From: Anaerolineales bacterium UBA6055
Lineage (GTDB): Bacteria; Chloroflexota; Anaerolineae; Aggregatilineales; Phototrophicaceae
Assembly: GCA_002428985.1 (NCBI GenBank)
Contig: DIYL01000055.1
Span: 286,327-350,326, forward strand
Direction of reading: 5' to 3'
DNA length: 64,000 bases
How positions within the stretch are numbered: position 1 is the first letter of the stretch; each line of letters starts with the position of its first letter. Under the pieces are notes generated by a model. The model was not told the DNA's origin and searched no databases. It saw only the letters and a list, made by a program, of their open reading frames with translations. The position numbers were made by a program, and so were the translations under genes. Positions 17,847-27,127 of this stretch are shown here, one piece after another.

Positions 17847-17869
17847 ACCCGGCAACTGTCGGGTTTTTT
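17847..17869 (+). terminator. Terminator of the partition operon
   Basis: ACCCG (17847-17851) pairs with CGGGT (17860-17864) around an 8-nt loop, followed by six T. Confidence 0.8.
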
Positions 17870-19714
17870 ATTGCTTAATTCTAGGTACGTACCTAGATTT
17901 GTATCCAAATTCTTCATCGATTGCAGTCGGATATTTGACAATAAAACGACTGAATGTAGTCAAAGTTTTTGACTGTTTTGATAATCATTCATACAATGAT
18001 TTTGCGAATAAACATACTTTTTCAGGGAATTATTGTATAAATATTAGTGTTATTTTCATACTTTCTTTCATAAATTTCATCCAAATTCACATACTTCTTT
18101 TTACACCAAAGCACAATATCAAACTGTAATTCTAGGTACGTACCTAGAAATTGAGGCTACTTTTATGCCAATCATCGGCATGATTTTTGATGGAATAATT
18201 AGCCCATTTCATCAAAAAGTTGGCTAATTTTTGGCTTTCATTACTTTAAATTGATTCCAATAATTGCGCCTTTCTACTAAAGAGTTTCAAAATTTTGTGG
18301 TGGGTTCTCGTGGATTTATAGTTCGAAGTTATGATCTTTTGAGGTATAGAAAACTGAATTGAATAAATTAAATCTAGGTACGTACCTAGATTTTTAGACT
18401 GATTTTTTGTACGTCGATTATCCAATTTTTATGAAAAGGTGTATTGAGTTTGATGAAAAAAACGCTGAATTTAGCCATTGAACGACTCTAAAGTAAGATG
18501 GATTTTGCACGTAATTTTTCAAATTAACTGGAGATTTTGCTCTTAGATCGATGCAATCGATGTCAAATTTGGGATCTGTTTTTTGATTTTCGACTTCAAA
18601 ATGGTTGTGATTTTTGCGTCAAATTCTAGGTATGTACCTAGAATTGAATGTCAGTATTTGGATTTTCTATTGGCTGATTTGGGGTCAAAATTTTCATTTT
18701 GTTGATCAAAAATTGCTTGATCAAAAGTCAAAATTATATGATTCGACTGAGTATTTTGATTTCATTTTGAGATGATTTTCTGCTAAATTTTTGATTGAAT
18801 ATTTAAAAATATCATCAAAAAAATACAGATTTTTTCGATGTTTTTCAACTTCTATTTGCTCTAAATTTAATTTGCTGTTCTGTAAAAATTGCTCATTTTA
18901 TGATCAAAATTATCGTCAATTTAGATTAAAATATATCCAGATTTGGTGTCGAACTGAATAAAAAATTGGCCAGTTAATTTAATAATTTTATGATGAAATT
19001 GACCGGAAATAATGCCAAAAATTTTCACGGTACATGATCTAAATTTGATGGATTTTTTGTTTCAAATTCACTTGATTGAAAATATTTGTTTGTAAATTTC
19101 TACCACAAAAATCCAAACTTATTTATCGCGATAAGTTGAATGTGATTTTTGTTTCAAATTCGATTTGGGATATATCTCACCTGCCCCGACCTGCCCCACT
19201 GCTTTAATAAGCTTCTATATCAAAAGTAAAAAACTAGTAAAAACGGGGTGTCCAGTTCACTGTATATCTGGATTAGTCATTTTGATCACACATGATAGAA
19301 ATTTTAATTTGCAACACTTATAAATTTTTACTCGAGAGACTTGGGAAAAAAATAACTCATGATAAATTCTCAAGCGAAAAATCGCATCAATTTGAATAGA
19401 TAGGGTAGGTGGGAAAAATCTGAGTGCATATTTGTATCGAAATACAGTCAAATTTTGATTTTTCTGTCAAAATCATGTAGCAGGTCATTGCGCATTATTT
19501 CGTGTAAATTTGACGTATTTTAATGACTTTGAAAAATTTGACTAGTTGAGTAAAAAAGTTAATTGGAGAAATGCTCTAATTATATTAATGCGCCAGTAAC
19601 GTCAAGAGAAGAAAATACTGCCCCAAATTTGCATGTATCTGCTAATCGTGTTCAATGCGTCGATTAGATCAGAAAGGCGCAAATTTGAGGGCGTTTTAGG
19701 CGTTTTTGAGTTGA
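17870..19714. other. Long AT-rich non-coding region, candidate origin/centromere
   Basis: About 1.85 kb without a credible gene; short frames here lack ribosome sites and read as low-complexity. One sampled line (18781-18840) has 11 G/C in 60. Features are the four palindromes, the inverted repeat ATGCC/GGCAT near 18167-18183, TTATCGCGATAA (19123-19134, inside AACTTAT/ATAAGTT), a tandem ACCTGCCCC pair near 19181-19199, and CCCCAAATTTGC with a partial inverse near 19622-19692. No DnaA box match was convincing. AT-richness plus ordered repeats beside par genes suggests an unwinding or partition region. Confidence 0.6.
17880..18642. repeat. Four-copy palindrome array, candidate centromere (parS)
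   Basis: The 18-bp perfect palindrome TCTAGGTACGTACCTAGA occurs at 17880-17897, 18131-18148 and 18373-18390, and once with one base changed (TACGTA to TATGTA) at 18625-18642. In copies 2-4 the symmetry extends to 20-24 bp. Centres are 251, 242 and 252 bp apart, close to 23-24 helical turns, so all sites could face the same side of the DNA. I saw no other copy in the window. The position directly after the ParA and partner genes matches known centromere placement such as F sopC. Confidence 0.8.
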
Positions 19715-20419
19715 CTAGAACCGTATGCCGTAAGCAGGAATGGCTGCTCCATGAATAATGCTGGCATCATCAGATGATAAAAAGGCGATGACTTTACCCA
19801 GTTGTTGTGGTGTAACACCAGCTGCTGGATCATCCGATAGTCTTTCTGCAGGAACAATGCTTGATGGCAAAATTGCATTGATGTTAATTCCTTTTGCTTT
19901 GTACTCATTTGACATACTTTCAGTTAACCGCAAAACGGCAGCTTTTGATGCGGCGTATGCTGCATCATTACCACTTGCTTTGACCCCAGGCTTTGCTCCA
20001 ACATTGACAATTTTTCCACGACCATTTTCTAGCATACTTGAAACAACAGCGCGGCTCATCAAAAATGTGATGCGCGAATTGAGTAACATCATTTTGTCCC
20101 AAGTTTCAATGCTTGTTTCATGAACTGGGTTTCCAGCTTCCCAACCACCAACAATATTGATCAGAATATCAACCCGTCCAAATTTGTCGATTGCACTGTT
20201 CACAAAATTGTCTACAGTATCTGGATTTGTCAGATCTTTAGCTTGCACACACAGATGATTGTCGTCATTTTCTAAATCTGGATAGCGGTCAAATAATTTA
20301 TGATCGCTACAGGTTAAAACAAGATGCGCTCCAGCATCACGAAAAAATGGTACGACACCAGATGCTAAAAATCCTGATGCGCCAGTTATCAGTACAACTT
20401 TGTCTTTAAATTCAGTCAT
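19715..20419 (-). CDS. Short-chain dehydrogenase/reductase
   Basis: A 234-residue classical SDR. The cofactor motif is ITGASGFLASG (GxxxGxG-like, slightly altered), NAG is replaced by NIVGGWEAG, and the active-site YAASK is in DAAYAASKAAVLRL. The usual catalytic Ser position in the VNVGAKPG segment is unusual (Ala/Lys rather than SS), so activity or substrate may be atypical. It is the first recognisable gene after the AT-rich region and transcribes back towards it. No partner gene. Confidence 0.85.
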   Translation of the reverse strand: MTEFKDKVVLITGASGFLASGVVPFFRDAGAHLVLTCSDHKLFDRYPDLENDDNHLCVQAKDLTNPDTVDNFVNSAIDKFGRVDILINIVGGWEAGNPVHETSIETWDKMMLLNSRITFLMSRAVVSSMLENGRGKIVNVGAKPGVKASGNDAAYAASKAAVLRLTESMSNEYKAKGININAILPSSIVPAERLSDDPAAGVTPQQLGKVIAFLSSDDASIIHGAAIPAYGIRF

Positions 20420-20952
20420 GAATGTTCCTTTTTGAAATTGATTAGCTGTTCACTGTTTATTTGAGTTGAATGTCATCAGATGATCTTACGTATTAGATTA
20501 CATACAGAAAATAAATGACAAATAAGTTGATTATTTGAATTTTGATGATGGCGTATTTTATATTTGTGAAATTTATCACAAAAATTGTTGTTGCTGTGGT
20601 CGCTTATTTCAATAACAGATTCTATGATCGATTCTTGCTTGGAGTTTTAATTGTTTTCGTAATATTAGAGTCTGATTCACTCAGATTTTTCAAAAATAGA
20701 AAAGAGTAATTTTACATTTATTAGCATCGAAAGTTCTAAAATGTAAATGGAATCATTGAGGTTTATTATATAGATGGTTATCAATATTTGATGTTAGTGA
20801 ATTGTCAACGGACAAGTCAGAGACTCTATGCTAGACTGTAATGGCGTGTAAGGTTAATCAAATGATAAGTTTGTCTTGCCTATAACGGAAAATTCGCAAG
20901 AATTGATGATTTGAATTAAACTAATACCATAAAACTAGGGTTCAACATTAGG
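20420..20952. other. Divergent intergenic region
   Basis: A 533-bp AT-rich spacer between the divergent SDR and VWA-FHA genes. TTTACATTT (20711-20719) and AAATGTAAA (20738-20746) form a 9-bp inverted repeat with an 18-nt loop, possibly a regulator site. I saw no gene or RNA structure. Confidence 0.4.
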
Positions 20953-23100
20953 ATGTGTGGAATGATGCAATATCGGGTTGTGTGGTTATTTATTTTCTTG
21001 ATATTGAACATAATGCCAACAATTGCACAAGATAATTTGAGTGTCGAAGTCATTGGAGTACCTGTCTACAATCAAGATAACAGTACAGTGTCTGTTGATG
21101 TTGTTGTGATGGGTGAGCGAAGTCTTGAATTGACAAATTTAACGCCAGTCAATTTTGAAATAGGCGAACCTCTAAGTAACCTCTCTGTCACACCGCAACG
21201 TCGGTTGCCCATTGCATTAGCTGTTATCGTAGATATGAGTTTTGGCTCAGATGCCGATTTAATCCGTGATACGTTACGCTCATTTTTTATCAATTACTAT
21301 CAAGCGGACGATGAAGTCACACTTTATATTTTAGATGGTGCATCAAATATCCCACGTATAGTTGAAATTGATTCTTTAGAGACTGCCACCGGTGTTATTG
21401 ATGGGTTACAACAGCAAGAGCCCTTTTACTTCATTACAGATGCAGTGGATCGTGCGTTAAACGATCTCATTGTCAAAGGTAATTCACCTGTTCGTCCACG
21501 TATGGCATTACATGTAGGATCGTTAATTGCTCGCCCTTCTGAGACTTCTGCATCAGTTGCTTTTGCCCGCGAAAATATACCTTACTTCGTGGTACAAACG
21601 CATCGCTTACGTGACCAGCAAGCGCCTTTATTCCGAGAATTGGCGAATAACGGTGCGGGTATTTTCTCGAATAACAAGAATGGGACGTTTGTTCTTGCAG
21701 AAGCAGATTTTCAGGCAGTGAACACATTGAAACTGTTGTTTGATACGATCGATAATACGCGTCTTGTTTATCAACTAAGCTACACATCCCGCAATCAAAG
21801 CCTATCGGAAATCCGGGAAGTTCCATTGACCGTCCGATTGAACAGCCAATTTACAGCAACAACCGATTTTTCATATAGTCGGAGTTTTAACCCACCGCAG
21901 ATTGAATTTGCAAATCCTGCTGACTTGATTGTAAATCGTGTGCCGTTCCGTGATGAAAACGCTCAGATTACTTACAGTCGAAATACACAAAGTGTCACGA
22001 TCAATCCAATTTATCCTGATGGTGTCAATCGAAATATTGATTCGATGCGTTTGGAAGTGTTTGAAGTTGGGACACAAAATATTTTGCAATCGACACTCAC
22101 ATCGAACCTAACGCCAAATATTGACGGACAATATGTTCTCACATGGAGTCTCGATGATTTTAGTGTGCCCGATACCGTGACTGAGGTGCAGGTGCGGGTA
22201 ACAGCTTTTGATGTACTTGGATTAACCGCTATCACAGAACGTCCAGCGACTGTAAGTGTAGCAAGTGCGCCTCCTCTACCGACACCAACGCCGACAGCAG
22301 TGCCGACAGAAGCTCCAACAGAAGTTGTTGAAGCAGACGCTACACCGATTCTGGCACCACCATCTTCAGCACAAGCTGGTGTAGGGACTTCAACTGGCGT
22401 AGCATCTGCAGCGGCAAATGATTCTGCCACGCTGTTTATTTTTGCGATTATTGTGTTGCTAATTATCATCATTATTTTACTTGTGCGTGTTTGGCGATTC
22501 TCGCGTGATGGTCGAACACTAGGGGCTGGTGGTCCAGTTGATCGCGAGGATATTGTCCCGAATAATTTGGATGATATGCCGACACCATCTCCTGAAGAAC
22601 TCGACATGATGGATGAAGATGTAGCCATTGCACAGTTAATTGTGACCAAAGGTTTTGATACCTCAATTTTTGCTGAACGTGTTATTAAAATCACGACACC
22701 TGAATTTTTGATCGGACGCGCAGAAGATGATGAAACTGATCTCGTCGTGAATGTGCCATATGTCAGTCCACATCATTGTGTGATTCTCGTCGAAGAGGGT
22801 AACCAATTCATGGTACGCGATCTGGGTAGTAAAAATGGTACGTTCGTAAATGATGAACGTGTGAAAGATGATGACTCGATGCCTGCACCACTCGGCTCAG
22901 AGATTAGCATCACCAAGAGTATTACTATGGAAATTTGGGATGCGAATATTCAACTTGATATGACGCGTTTTGACCGAGATGGTGACGGCGATGACGATGC
23001 AATGGATGAAGTAGAAGAAGCTGAATTCCAGCCATTACCGGGTCTTAAATATGTCGATGACGACGGTGATCCAATTGATCCCAATTACGAACCGATCTAG
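20953..23100 (+). CDS. Membrane VWA-like protein with cytoplasmic FHA domain
   Basis: A 715-residue single-pass protein. Order: signal peptide (1-26, ending PTIAQ); a von Willebrand A-like domain at about 60-260 with the degenerate metal site VIVDMSFGSDAD; a beta-rich Ig-like part; a Pro/Thr linker (PTPTPTAVPTEAPTEV) near 440; a membrane helix at about 493-515; and an FHA domain at about 580-655 with GRAEDDETDLVV, SPHHC and GSKNGTFVN. FHA domains bind phosphothreonine, so the protein may carry an outside ligand signal to a cytoplasmic Ser/Thr-kinase circuit. The tail has DRDGDGDDD, an EF-hand-like calcium loop. 82 bp separate it from the methyltransferase gene. Confidence 0.88.
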   Translation: MCGMMQYRVVWLFIFLILNIMPTIAQDNLSVEVIGVPVYNQDNSTVSVDVVVMGERSLELTNLTPVNFEIGEPLSNLSVTPQRRLPIALAVIVDMSFGSDADLIRDTLRSFFINYYQADDEVTLYILDGASNIPRIVEIDSLETATGVIDGLQQQEPFYFITDAVDRALNDLIVKGNSPVRPRMALHVGSLIARPSETSASVAFARENIPYFVVQTHRLRDQQAPLFRELANNGAGIFSNNKNGTFVLAEADFQAVNTLKLLFDTIDNTRLVYQLSYTSRNQSLSEIREVPLTVRLNSQFTATTDFSYSRSFNPPQIEFANPADLIVNRVPFRDENAQITYSRNTQSVTINPIYPDGVNRNIDSMRLEVFEVGTQNILQSTLTSNLTPNIDGQYVLTWSLDDFSVPDTVTEVQVRVTAFDVLGLTAITERPATVSVASAPPLPTPTPTAVPTEAPTEVVEADATPILAPPSSAQAGVGTSTGVASAAANDSATLFIFAIIVLLIIIIILLVRVWRFSRDGRTLGAGGPVDREDIVPNNLDDMPTPSPEELDMMDEDVAIAQLIVTKGFDTSIFAERVIKITTPEFLIGRAEDDETDLVVNVPYVSPHHCVILVEEGNQFMVRDLGSKNGTFVNDERVKDDDSMPAPLGSEISITKSITMEIWDANIQLDMTRFDRDGDGDDDAMDEVEEAEFQPLPGLKYVDDDGDPIDPNYEPI

Positions 23101-23182
23101 AAAATTTAAAATGGGGATAGTGACTATGTCTATCCCCGTCCCCCTGATTTAATTTATAAACCAGATAGAAAACGAAAATCCT

Positions 23183-24757
23183 GTGACAGATAATAACCTC
23201 AAACGAATTGATGAAAATAAACGCTTTTCAGAGTCTTTGATATGGAAGCTTCAACTTGATTACTATAATAAGGTCGGCGTGAATGCATGGCGTAAGCGCG
23301 TTGTTCCCCATGTAATTACGAGCAATACATTCATTGCCGAACAATATGTACGCCTTGTTTATGCCTTTTTGCGCGATTGGGCAGATGAGATAGACGAAAA
23401 TCACCCTGTCTATTTAATTGAGTTAGGCACAGGTGCTGGACGCTTTTCGTATCATTTTTTGCATCGCTGGCTTAAACGCACTGAGGAATTTGGCGACCTT
23501 GATATTGACTTCAAGTTTATTTTGACAGATTTTACAGATAGCAATCTCAAATTTTGGAATACCCATCCATTGATGAAAGAGATGGTGCAACGGGGTGTTG
23601 CTGATTTTGCCCTATTTGATGCGATTAATGGCACATCCATGACGCTTGAACACAGTGGTGAAGTATTAGAGCGTGAGACCATTGTGAATCCGATTATTGT
23701 CGTTGCAAATTATTTGTTTGATAGTATTCCGGTTGATGTATTCTACGTAGAAAACAACACACTGTCTGAAAGTTTGGTCTCTCTTGATACACATCTACCC
23801 GAAAACCACCCCATTATCAGCGAATTGCTGGAGTCACTACAATTGGATTATAGCAATCAACCGATGAAGGCTGATTACTATGATAATCCGGTTTACAACA
23901 GTATTTTGCAAGATTATCGCCAGCATTTTGATAAAACTTACTTTCGTTTTCCGATTACGGGCTTAGATTGTTGCGCCAATTTACAGAAAATGAGTAATAA
24001 TCGCATGATGTTGATTGCGGCCGATAAAGGGTTTACTTCCTTAGAAGCGATGGACTTACGCGAACCGCCCGAAATTTCGGTGCAGGGTAGTATGTCGATG
24101 ATGGTGAATTTTGATGCATTGGCACGCTATTTTGAAAAAGAGGATGGTCAGTGGTTAAAAACACCCTTCCAACCGACAGATCTCGCTGTACAAGTCGGCT
24201 TATTTGGCGAACCGGACAGTGAATACAATGAGACTGCGATGACATTTGCCGATTCGGTCGCACATTATGGTGCTGATGAATATCATAGTATGAAAGTCGC
24301 CCTCCATGATCACTATAGCGAAATGACACTCCAACAGATGATCTCTGTGATTCGCATGGGACATTGGGATTCTGTGTTATTTGAAGAATGCTTCCCGCAT
24401 TTACTAGACAAAGTACAGACGACTACGGATGAAGTTCGGATGGATGTACGTCTCGCGATGCAAAAGATTTGGGAGCACTATTATTTCATTGGTGAAGATC
24501 GTGATATTCCATTTATGATCGGTGCGATACTTCATAATATTGGTGCATTTCGTGATGCGATAATTTTATTCAATTACTCGTTACAGATGCACGGGATGGA
24601 TCCGGGTACACTCTATAATATGGGGATGTCTTATTTATACCTCGGGGATACCAATAAAGCGCTCGAATTAATTTCGCAAGCGGCGGATTCTGGCAAATTC
24701 CCGAAAGCGATTGAAACCCGTGATATGATATTGGCGAAGATCGACGAGACGAAGTAA
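23183..24757 (+). CDS. MidA/NDUFAF7-like SAM-dependent methyltransferase with C-terminal TPR
   Basis: The 524-residue protein begins at a GTG. The SAM-binding motif IELGTGAGRFSYHFL lies at about 70-90, and VVANYLFDSIPVDVFYVENN matches the ANELLDAxPV-type segment of MidA/DUF185 proteins, which methylate a complex I arginine in mitochondria. The C-terminal 130 residues are TPR-like (LHNIGAFRDAIILFNYSLQ, TLYNMGMSYLYLGDTNKALELISQA). The downstream TorD-like chaperone starts 6 bp after its stop, so the two likely work together on assembly of a redox enzyme. Confidence 0.8.
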   Translation: MTDNNLKRIDENKRFSESLIWKLQLDYYNKVGVNAWRKRVVPHVITSNTFIAEQYVRLVYAFLRDWADEIDENHPVYLIELGTGAGRFSYHFLHRWLKRTEEFGDLDIDFKFILTDFTDSNLKFWNTHPLMKEMVQRGVADFALFDAINGTSMTLEHSGEVLERETIVNPIIVVANYLFDSIPVDVFYVENNTLSESLVSLDTHLPENHPIISELLESLQLDYSNQPMKADYYDNPVYNSILQDYRQHFDKTYFRFPITGLDCCANLQKMSNNRMMLIAADKGFTSLEAMDLREPPEISVQGSMSMMVNFDALARYFEKEDGQWLKTPFQPTDLAVQVGLFGEPDSEYNETAMTFADSVAHYGADEYHSMKVALHDHYSEMTLQQMISVIRMGHWDSVLFEECFPHLLDKVQTTTDEVRMDVRLAMQKIWEHYYFIGEDRDIPFMIGAILHNIGAFRDAIILFNYSLQMHGMDPGTLYNMGMSYLYLGDTNKALELISQAADSGKFPKAIETRDMILAKIDETK

Positions 24758-24763
24758 GTATCC

Positions 24764-25705
24764 ATGAGTGCAGAGAGCATTGCCCGTTCACGTGCACAAA
24801 TTTATAGTCTCCTAAGTGATGTGTTGTTGCATGGTATGACGGCAGCACATCTGCAGTCAATTAAGACGACTCCCAATTTACCCTCGACTGCGCCAACATC
24901 GATTGATGATTGGAAGGCGTTGCATTATGCCTTGTTCGGACTCAATATTTATCCCTACGAAACTGAATTTTTGAGTGAAACCGGATTCTTCGGCGGAAAA
25001 GTCACCGACGATATTGCGAAGCTCTATTATGAAGCAGCGTATGTCGCGTATGCGGATGAACCACTCGATCACCTCGGTAGTCTGCTTGGGTTCCTCGCGA
25101 TGACCTGTCAAGAAGAAGCCGAAGCCCACAAAGATGGTATCATTCAAGCAGTATATCATATGCGCTTACTACAACGGCGATGTTTGAATGAACATATTTT
25201 GTGCTGGTTGCCTGCATTTACACTGGCTGTTCATGCACAAGAGGAAGAGACCTTTGGCGTAATTGCCGACATGTTGCTTGATCTGGCAATTGTCCATCAT
25301 CAAGACCTCAGTGAAGACAATAACCGACCGACGCGTGTATTCAACCTACCTACCCCACCGAACATTCTTGATGCCAAAAATACAGGATTTCCAGAAATTG
25401 TCGCGTATATGCTGACACCAGTTTATAGCGGGTTGTATTTTACTCGGGATGACATCGTGCGCTTGAGCCAACAATTGGAAATACCTCATGCGCATGGTAA
25501 ACGTCGGCGTATGTTCATCAAATTGATGGACACCGCGATTGAGCATAATAAGTTGGGTGACTTGCTCGCACTATTGCAAGATAAGGGTATTGTTTGGCAT
25601 CAATTCTATAAAAATCGCGTGCCAATACCTCGTTTTACCGATGCATGGGTCAAACAGATTGAGAACACACTCGACTTCTTGCAGACGATTCGCGATGCGA
25701 TGTAA
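24764..25705 (+). CDS. TorD/NarJ-like chaperone domain protein
   Basis: The first 190 or so residues of this 313-residue all-helical protein resemble TorD/DmsD chaperones: SIARSRAQIYSLLSDVLLHG at the N-terminus and the signature-like DEPLDHLGSLLGFLAMTCQEEAEAH. Such chaperones guide folding and cofactor insertion of molybdoenzymes. The C-terminal 120 residues are extra and unrecognised (RLSQQLEIPHAHGKRRRMFIKLMDTAIEHN). No molybdoenzyme is in the window, so the client is elsewhere. It lies 6 bp after the MidA-like gene in one operon. Confidence 0.7.
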   Translation: MSAESIARSRAQIYSLLSDVLLHGMTAAHLQSIKTTPNLPSTAPTSIDDWKALHYALFGLNIYPYETEFLSETGFFGGKVTDDIAKLYYEAAYVAYADEPLDHLGSLLGFLAMTCQEEAEAHKDGIIQAVYHMRLLQRRCLNEHILCWLPAFTLAVHAQEEETFGVIADMLLDLAIVHHQDLSEDNNRPTRVFNLPTPPNILDAKNTGFPEIVAYMLTPVYSGLYFTRDDIVRLSQQLEIPHAHGKRRRMFIKLMDTAIEHNKLGDLLALLQDKGIVWHQFYKNRVPIPRFTDAWVKQIENTLDFLQTIRDAM

Positions 25706-25735
25706 TTCTACTCAACATCTTCGAAATAAAATCTA

Positions 25736-26209
25736 CTAGGTGATCCACATATCAATAGCTTTTAGTTGTGCTTTTTTACATCGTGTACATGTTGAATACC
25801 CACTCATCATATGACTTGCGAGATTGATTGTATTACGATTATTGCAGCTTTTGCATGAAACGCCTGTAAACGACATAAAATTGTCAATTTCTGTTTGACG
25901 TATTTCTAGGTCTGATTTCAAATATTCAATAATGCCATTCGGCAAAGTGTGATATTTAGGTAAAACAAGATGTTGATCACGATTATCATTGGATTTCCAA
26001 AATATGCTTGGGTTCATGATTATTCCGATTGTGTCAGCAACTTGTTGAGTTGCTTTGATGTGTTTGCTGTATTGACTGGCCTCAATCTGATACATCAGCC
26101 CGCAAGTGGTACATGCATCCAGATTTAGTGATGTATTTTCGCGTCCAATTTCTACACCTATATCGAACCAGATATCGCAATTGGGGCACGCATATGTAAA
26201 AACTGCCAT
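25736..26209 (-). CDS. Zinc-ribbon protein of unknown function
   Basis: A 157-residue protein with four CxxC knuckles: CPNCDIW near the N-terminus, CTTCGLMY, CKSCNNR and CTRCKK near the C-terminus. That would make two zinc ribbons, one from each end pair. The middle has no recognisable domain. It stands alone, convergent with the TorD-like gene and divergent from the next one. Zinc ribbons of this sort often bind nucleic acid, but nothing here proves it. Confidence 0.65.
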   Translation of the reverse strand: MAVFTYACPNCDIWFDIGVEIGRENTSLNLDACTTCGLMYQIEASQYSKHIKATQQVADTIGIIMNPSIFWKSNDNRDQHLVLPKYHTLPNGIIEYLKSDLEIRQTEIDNFMSFTGVSCKSCNNRNTINLASHMMSGYSTCTRCKKAQLKAIDMWIT

Positions 26210-26284
26210 ACAAGTTCCTTGAATAAGTTCACTTTTTCAGTATACTTCATTCGATTGTGAAAAAATGTACAATTGGGAGGCTAG

Positions 26285-27127
26285 ATGCCAAAATCACACA
26301 AACTGTTCTCGGATTTTCCCTTAAATAAGTCAATTATGCTGTCAACGGGCGAGGTACAAACGCCGTATCATATATATGAAGGTTATGGATTATTCATTGC
26401 GGGCACTGCTCCGGTTGATAAAGTTAACGCGATTATGACGAATGAATCACTGGAGCCTGTGATCAATGAAAATGGAGAAGCATTGCTTGCACTGTGGCTG
26501 ATGGATTTCACAGAAGCCCATATTGCGCCACACACTGAATTGCAGTGTTCAGTTTTTGTACAGCCAAGGTCAATTTCACCCTACCCTGCTCATCCCTTCG
26601 CACCACTAAAATTTATGGTCGAAGCTGAAGAACCTGCAATTTTGTGCGCCGACATTTGGAACAATACTGAAGAATGTGTTGCTTATAATGCCGAACATTT
26701 ATCATTGGGTGCAAAGCTTTGCACGTCAGCGTTTAATCGAACCACAAACAATGTAGAAGTCAAATTTATTGAAGGCGATAATTTGCTTCTCAATGCCAAA
26801 ATCAATTTGCCGTCGCGCACCGGATTTGGTGATGGTATGGCACTATTACGTCTATTCGGGTTGCGTAAGACGATTCAAGTTGCACAATCACCGTATACCC
26901 AATTGGATGTCATCAATCGTGTGAGTGAGCAACAACCGCAAAATGTACCTGCGCGCTCCTATACTGATGTCGCCACAAATGTCGTCAAAAAATTTGACCC
27001 GACAACGGATGAATTGATACTTGGAAATATTGACTTTGGGCAGATTGGCTTCCAACCAACAATGGTGCAATTTGTGGATGGACTGAATTTCGTCTACCTC
27101 GACCCTGACTTGTTACGGGCTATTTAG
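26285..27127 (+). CDS. Possible acetoacetate-decarboxylase-fold protein
   Basis: A 280-residue protein preceded by GGGAGG. The segment YEGYGLFIAGTAPVDKVNAIM...LEPVINENGEALLALWLMDFTEAHIAPHTELQCSV resembles the ADC-like superfamily, in which a lipocalin-like barrel is built around ligand entry. The catalytic Lys of true decarboxylases cannot be assigned, so I only suggest the fold. No signal peptide. It converges with the MBL lactonase-like gene and overlaps it by 4 nt. Confidence 0.5.
   Translation: MPKSHKLFSDFPLNKSIMLSTGEVQTPYHIYEGYGLFIAGTAPVDKVNAIMTNESLEPVINENGEALLALWLMDFTEAHIAPHTELQCSVFVQPRSISPYPAHPFAPLKFMVEAEEPAILCADIWNNTEECVAYNAEHLSLGAKLCTSAFNRTTNNVEVKFIEGDNLLLNAKINLPSRTGFGDGMALLRLFGLRKTIQVAQSPYTQLDVINRVSEQQPQNVPARSYTDVATNVVKKFDPTTDELILGNIDFGQIGFQPTMVQFVDGLNFVYLDPDLLRAI

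Noticed and set aside
17899..18129. Short frame in the AT-rich region (76 codons)
   Set aside because: Low-complexity, hydrophobic noise from AT-rich DNA, overlapping the interval between palindromes, no ribosome site.
18417..18430. Possible DnaA box (TTATCCAAT)
   Set aside because: Two or more mismatches to TTATNCACA and not clustered; not enough to call an origin by itself.
22011..22694. Long minus-strand frame inside the VWA-FHA gene
   Set aside because: Ser/Thr/Val-rich shadow frame; the plus frame has clear domains.
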